NCBI RefSeq assembly: GCF_004402535.1
Contig: NZ_SOEY01000008.1
Location: 242,701-306,700 of the forward strand
Origin: Cryobacterium glaciale
GTDB lineage: Bacteria; Actinomycetota; Actinomycetes; Actinomycetales; Microbacteriaceae
Length of the DNA: 64,000 nucleotides
Reading direction: 5' to 3'
Below are positions 60,255 through 64,000 of the stretch, piece by piece. Within the stretch, counting starts at the first letter, position 1. Each line of letters begins with the position of its first letter. A program made the position numbers and the translations under genes. The notes beneath the pieces are model-generated. The model worked only from the letters and a program-made list of their open reading frames with translations. It made no database searches and was not told the DNA's origin.

Positions 60255-61112
60255 TCAGGCCGGGTCGAGCACAAAGTTGTAGGTGACGTGTCGGCCCGTG
60301 CCGTCGGCCGTTGGCAGGGGCTTGAGGACCAGCTCCGGCTTGACAGCGGAGGCGACGTCGTTGGAGAGGTGGGAGTCTCCCTCGAAGTAGAGCTGGGCGG
60401 TGAGCAATTGGCGGCCGGGGGCGGAGATCTTTAGGTGCAGGTGGGCCGGACGCCAGGCGTGCCAACCAGCGGCGGTGATCAGGTTGCCGCACGAACCGCC
60501 GGTGGGGATTTGATACGGAGCCGGCTGGATGGTGTTGATTTCGTAGTGTCCGTGCTCATCGGCGACGATGATTCCGCGCAGGTTCCACTCAGGGAGGCCG
60601 GGGGCAAACTGTGAATAGAGTCCGTCGTCATCGGCGTGCCAAATCTCGACGTGGGCGCCGGCCAGGGGTGTTCCGTCTGTTCCGGTCACCGAGCCACGCA
60701 GAAGAAGGGGCGTGCCCGGTTCGTCGTCACGCATGGGCAGCGTTCCGGGGGTGGCCAGTGTCGGAGCGTCGGGAACGAAATACGGGCCCTCGATCGTGCC
60801 CTTCGATCCTTCACGATTGCCAGTGGCGACCTCTTCAATGACGTGTTCGACCCACACGTCCAGAAACAACGGCCATTCACCGTCTTCGCCGACCTGGATC
60901 AACCACGCTTTGAGAGCGTTGAATTCGGCGTAGGTGACCTCGTGGCGACGCACGGTGTCGTAGACGGCACTGAGTACCTCGTTGGCGAGAAGGGAGACCC
61001 GTTCGGTCGAGGTTTCAACTGCGGTGGTCTTGCCGCTCTCCCGAAAACGCGCTGTGGCGGCATTTCCCGAAGCCGCAGCGGAGGCTTCCACTTCGATAAT
61101 TTCAGATGACAT
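60255..61112 (-). CDS. catA: Catechol 1,2-dioxygenase
   Basis: A 285-residue intradiol dioxygenase that opens catechol to cis,cis-muconate. The iron ligands are Y166 (DDGLYSQF), Y200 (PAPYQIPTGG), H224 and H226 (RPAHLHLK), close to the numbering of known catechol 1,2-dioxygenases. The N-terminal helical linker domain (about 40-105) is present and mediates dimerisation. The ATG at 61112 opens the protein. It lies between catB and catC on one strand. Chlorocatechol or hydroxyquinol dioxygenases are close relatives, so specificity is not certain. Confidence 0.92.
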   Translation of the reverse strand: MSSEIIEVEASAAASGNAATARFRESGKTTAVETSTERVSLLANEVLSAVYDTVRRHEVTYAEFNALKAWLIQVGEDGEWPLFLDVWVEHVIEEVATGNREGSKGTIEGPYFVPDAPTLATPGTLPMRDDEPGTPLLLRGSVTGTDGTPLAGAHVEIWHADDDGLYSQFAPGLPEWNLRGIIVADEHGHYEINTIQPAPYQIPTGGSCGNLITAAGWHAWRPAHLHLKISAPGRQLLTAQLYFEGDSHLSNDVASAVKPELVLKPLPTADGTGRHVTYNFVLDPA

Positions 61113-61183
61113 CTTTTCTCCATTTCATTTTCCGTCCGCATCCAAGCGATGGGGCCGTAGTCTGTGGCGACAGAATGAGTCGG

Positions 61184-62293
61184 TCAGTCCGACCGGTCCT
61201 GCCGATATCTGGTGAGTTTCTCGGGATCGATCTCGACGCCCAGACCGACCGACTGGCGGATGGGGAGCATCCCGTCTCGGATCGTGAGTGGCTCGGCCAA
61301 CAGGTCGTCTGTCATGTCCAGAAAATTGGACAGCTCACCCGCCCGGCGGCTCGTGGACTGGAAAGCTGAGCCGAACGCAGCGCTGCACACGGTGCCGACC
61401 TGCCCGTCTATCTGGTTTCCCATGATGACCTCGACGCCCAGTCCCTCGCACGCGAAGAGAACACGCTGCGAGTCGGTGAATCCGGTGCGTGCCGTCTTAA
61501 TGCTGATGGCATGGGCAGCGCCGCCCAGGAGCTCGCGGGTCACCTCGCCCGGGCGGGTCACGCTTTCGTCCGCGACGAGCGGTATCGGGCTGCGTTCGGC
61601 GAGCCATCGACGCCCGAGCACATCGTCGGCGGGACACAACTCTTCCGCGAAGGTGAGGTCAAGGTCGTCCATAGCCCGGAGGGCCCGCAGTGATTCGGAT
61701 GCCGTCCATCCGCGGTTCCCGTCAATATAGAGGTCCACCGCATCGCCCAGCTGGTCGCGCAGGGCGCGGCAGACCGCGATGTCGATGTGGATCGGGTTGC
61801 GGCCGACCTTGACCTTGAAAGTCGTAATGCCGTGAACGTCACGCATCCGCTCCGCTTCGGTTACCGCTTGCGCCGGGTCGGTGAACCCCAACATGTGTGA
61901 AACCCGCATCCGATCCGTATACCCGCCCAAAAGGCGAGTGACAGGCACCCTCAGCGACTGGCCGATCACGTCCCACACCGCCATATCAATGGCGGATTTG
62001 GCCGTAGGGTTTCCGACTGTGCGGTTCAACACGGCATGGATGGTCTCGCGGTCGAGGCACGAGAGACCGACGATCCCTGGCGTGAAGACCGTGCCGATCA
62101 CCGCGGCGATCGACTGCTGCGTTTCACCGTAGGTAAAGGGGCGCGGCGGGGCCTCGGCTGTGCCGATGACACCATCTTCGCTGTGTACGCGCACCAGAAT
62201 GTGTGCTGCTGTTCGCACTTCTCCGCTCGCGAATCGCAGGGGTTTCGTGTAGTCGATGGCGAACGGAATCGTCTCAATCCGGGTGATCTTCAC
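61184..62293 (-). CDS. catB: Muconate cycloisomerase
   Basis: A 369-residue enolase-superfamily enzyme. The catalytic lysine pair is in FKVKVGR (K160 and K162), the metal ligands are D191 (IDGNRG), E217 (FAEEL) and D242 (ADES), and the second base is K266 (SIKTARTG). It converts cis,cis-muconate to muconolactone. Chloromuconate or dipeptide-epimerase relatives share these residues, but catA and catC on both sides settle the role. The start overlaps the end of the ferredoxin reductase gene by 4 bp. Confidence 0.91.
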   Translation of the reverse strand: MKITRIETIPFAIDYTKPLRFASGEVRTAAHILVRVHSEDGVIGTAEAPPRPFTYGETQQSIAAVIGTVFTPGIVGLSCLDRETIHAVLNRTVGNPTAKSAIDMAVWDVIGQSLRVPVTRLLGGYTDRMRVSHMLGFTDPAQAVTEAERMRDVHGITTFKVKVGRNPIHIDIAVCRALRDQLGDAVDLYIDGNRGWTASESLRALRAMDDLDLTFAEELCPADDVLGRRWLAERSPIPLVADESVTRPGEVTRELLGGAAHAISIKTARTGFTDSQRVLFACEGLGVEVIMGNQIDGQVGTVCSAAFGSAFQSTSRRAGELSNFLDMTDDLLAEPLTIRDGMLPIRQSVGLGVEIDPEKLTRYRQDRSD

Positions 62294-63591
62294 GGCCGCA
62301 CACCCACCGTGAGCCGCTCGGCCGGGTCTGGCGCGCCCATCAGTACCTTCAGTGCTGACCGAGTATCACCAGCAACCGTGGCCGGTATCGAGGCACCGAG
62401 GGCCAGCGCGCGCTTGACGGCCATGAAATCGTGCGGTTGGTTGACCGCGTCGACCGCTATGAGGCGGGACTGGCGGTAGTACAACACGGAAAAGGACTCT
62501 GTCGCGGGATCGCCGCGCACGACGAACTCGTCGTAACCGGTCGACAGCCCGGCGATCTGCAGCTTGAGGTCGGATTGGTCTGACCAGAACCACGGCACGA
62601 CGGCGGGCGGGCGCGACACTCCGAGGATTGTGGCGGCGGCGACCTTGGCCTGGTCGACAGCGTTCTGCACGGATTCCAACCCGATGAGGGTTTCAGGGTG
62701 CCGAGGATGTGGCTGCACGGTGCAGTCGCCGGCCGCGACAATCGACGGGTTGCTCGTGCGAGCCTGGTCGTCGACGATGATGCCGCGAGCACAGTCCAGC
62801 CCCAGTTGCCTGGCCAGCTCGATGCGCGGCTCAACGCCGATCCCGACGATCACGACATCGGCGGCGAGACGGGTGCCGTCCGAGAGCTCCACCGTCGTCA
62901 CGTTCCCGTCATCGTCACCGTGCACGGCGGTTACGCCACAGCCCATCCGAAAGCGCACTCCACGTTTCAGATGGGCCTGCCGGTAGAACTCGGAGATCGG
63001 CGGCGCGACGACTCGTCTTAGCAGACGGCCGGATGATTCGACGACCGTCACGTGCAATCCGCGGCGGCGGGCCGCGGCGGCCGCCTCCAGGCCGATGAAG
63101 CCGCCTCCGATGACCACGACACTGTGCGCTGCGTTGAGCAGCTCGCGCAAGCGGCCGGCGTCGTCGATGCTGCGCAGATAGCAGACGCCGAACAGGTCGG
63201 CCCCCGGTACGGTGAGCCGACGCGGCCGCGATCCGGTGGTCAGCGCCAGTCGCTCGAACCGTATGACGCGACCCCCGTTGGTGAGGGCGCTGGCGCCGCT
63301 TGAATCCGGGTTCAGAGTGACGATGCGGCTCGCCGCTACGACGTCGATGTCATTGTCGGTGTAGAAACCGGGGGCACGAAGGGCCAGGTTGTCTTCGTCG
63401 ATGGTGCCGGCCAGGAATGACTTGGAAAGTGGCGGCCGTTGGTAAGGGCGGTCCGTCTCGGCTCCCGCGAGCGTGATCGGCGCGGAGTATCCGCCCGCCC
63501 GCAGCGACACGGCGAGCTGCAGGCCGGCTTGGCCGGCACCCACGATGAGAGTGCCAGCGGATGCGGTGGGCGAGCCGTGCATAATCGTCAC
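62290..63591 (-). CDS. FAD-dependent ferredoxin reductase
   Basis: A 433-residue pyridine-nucleotide-disulfide oxidoreductase of the rhodocoxin/putidaredoxin reductase group. FAD motif VGAGQAGLQ is near residues 17-25, RPPLSK near 52, NAD motif VIGGGFIGLE near 159 and AAGDC near 288. The GTG at 63591 overlaps the ferredoxin stop as GTGA; an ATG at 63582 is the alternative. It would pass electrons from NAD(P)H to the ferredoxin next door, for an oxygenase or P450 not in the window. Confidence 0.89.
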   Translation of the reverse strand: MTIMHGSPTASAGTLIVGAGQAGLQLAVSLRAGGYSAPITLAGAETDRPYQRPPLSKSFLAGTIDEDNLALRAPGFYTDNDIDVVAASRIVTLNPDSSGASALTNGGRVIRFERLALTTGSRPRRLTVPGADLFGVCYLRSIDDAGRLRELLNAAHSVVVIGGGFIGLEAAAAARRRGLHVTVVESSGRLLRRVVAPPISEFYRQAHLKRGVRFRMGCGVTAVHGDDDGNVTTVELSDGTRLAADVVIVGIGVEPRIELARQLGLDCARGIIVDDQARTSNPSIVAAGDCTVQPHPRHPETLIGLESVQNAVDQAKVAAATILGVSRPPAVVPWFWSDQSDLKLQIAGLSTGYDEFVVRGDPATESFSVLYYRQSRLIAVDAVNQPHDFMAVKRALALGASIPATVAGDTRSALKVLMGAPDPAERLTVGVRP

Positions 63592-63908
63592 TGTTCCGGG
63601 GCGATGTCGGCTTCGAGACCGTCGAGCGCAGCGGTCATGCGAATCTGGCAGGACAGGCGGCTATTGGGCTTGCGATCGGCGACCGTGTCATCGAGCATCT
63701 CGTCCTCGAAGTCATCGGCCCGGCCGGTGAGATCGATGTACGCCTCCGCAACGTAGATATGGCACGTCGCACAGGAGAGAGCCCCGCCGCATTCGGCGAC
63801 GATACCGGGAACTCCATGCTTGACCGCGGTCTCCATGACGGATGCCCCGATCTGGGCGTCGACGGTGAACAGTGCCCCGTTCGGGGCGTGAAGGACGATC
63901 TTGGGCAT
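63588..63908 (-). CDS. [2Fe-2S] ferredoxin
   Basis: A 106-residue adrenodoxin/putidaredoxin-type ferredoxin. The cluster ligands are C40, C46 and C49 (spacing C-x5-C-x2-C) and C87 (RLSCQIR). It is the first gene visible of the leftward catechol operon and is joined to its reductase by a 4-bp overlap. Its partner is probably a P450 or ring-hydroxylating oxygenase located past the right edge. Confidence 0.93.
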   Translation of the reverse strand: MPKIVLHAPNGALFTVDAQIGASVMETAVKHGVPGIVAECGGALSCATCHIYVAEAYIDLTGRADDFEDEMLDDTVADRKPNSRLSCQIRMTAALDGLEADIAPEQ

Positions 63909-63937
63909 GAGGACCTACCTGGTTGGGTGATGCGTCA

Positions 63938-63975
63938 GTTGTTGTGGTCCGCCCAGCGGCACGGACCACAACAAC
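63938..63975. repeat. Perfect 14-bp inverted repeat next to the window end
   Basis: GTTGTTGTGGTCCG (63938-63951) pairs with CGGACCACAACAAC (63962-63975) around a 10-nt loop. It sits upstream of the ferredoxin gene and directly before the G run. It could be a real operator or hairpin, or a fold-back artefact of a contig end. Confidence 0.6.
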
Positions 63976-63976
63976 C

Positions 63977-64000
63977 GGGGGGGGGGGGGGGGGGGGGGGG
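63977..64000. repeat. 24-base poly-G run at the window end
   Basis: Uninterrupted G from 63977 to 64000. Such runs arise at read or contig ends in two-colour sequencing; treat the sequence from here on as unreliable. Confidence 0.7.

Overview
The window is GC-rich DNA from an actinobacterium, most likely a member of the Microbacteriaceae. The evidence is the very high GC third positions, GTG/TTG starts, F420 (deazaflavin) genes, septum-formation and DUF3151 proteins beside pyrE and purA, and many genes that begin 6-7 nt after a TAnnnT box with no Shine-Dalgarno, which is the actinobacterial leaderless-mRNA pattern. I see no rRNA, tRNA, CRISPR array, phage or transposase. No gap between genes exceeds 300 bases; the longest, 15050-15269, holds nothing I can recognise. 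The last 24 bases are a pure G run preceded by a perfect inverted repeat, which looks like a contig end.

Layout: (1) 1-7551: a 1399-residue zinc-ribbon/polytopic membrane protein, an alpha/beta hydrolase, an AEC transporter with an FAH-family hydrolase, and a GntR regulator. (2) 6889-9993: a glutarate module read leftward (CaiB-type CoA-transferase, glutaryl-CoA dehydrogenase, GntR regulator), with a palindromic operator on the CoA-transferase start. (3) 10173-13179: a PutP-type sodium symporter, an ABM-domain membrane protein and exonuclease III. (4) 13259-20211: an F420 island with an FGD-like oxidoreductase, cofE, cofC, and a tightly overlapping operon of a proposed F420-precursor importer (binding protein, permease, ATPase) ending in cofD. 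(5) 20345-31901: a pyrimidine or hydantoin catabolic island with a MocR regulator, beta-ureidopropionase, dihydropyrimidinase, an LLM oxidoreductase, an NMT1/THI5-like ABC importer, a class III aminotransferase and (methyl)malonate-semialdehyde dehydrogenase. The enzymes form a complete reductive uracil/thymine route except that no dihydropyrimidine dehydrogenase is present; the LLM oxidoreductase occupies its place.

(6) 31931-34900: a LysR regulator, a small membrane protein, pyrE and a septum-formation-domain protein. (7) 34909-47395: a polyol or rare-sugar island with two SorC-type regulators carrying the same recognition-helix residues, a ribose-type ABC importer, a KpsF/GutQ-like sugar isomerase, a xylulokinase-like kinase, a divergent ribulose-phosphate-epimerase-like protein, two zinc dehydrogenases and two SDRs. 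(8) 47392-57456: housekeeping and mixed genes (NagD-like HAD, mntH-mntR, a SpoU methyltransferase, DUF3151, purA, GNAT, EamA, chorismate mutase, SDR, aldo/keto reductase). (9) 57478-59784: purL. (10) 59929-63908: a catechol ortho-cleavage operon read leftward (ferredoxin, ferredoxin reductase, catB, catA, catC). The oxygenase that would use the ferredoxin is not in the window and probably lies past the right end.

The most interesting reading joins regions 4 and 5: a cell that imports or salvages a deazaflavin cofactor precursor and may use an F420-type oxidoreductase for the first step of pyrimidine breakdown. That link is inference; the gene identities around it are well supported.
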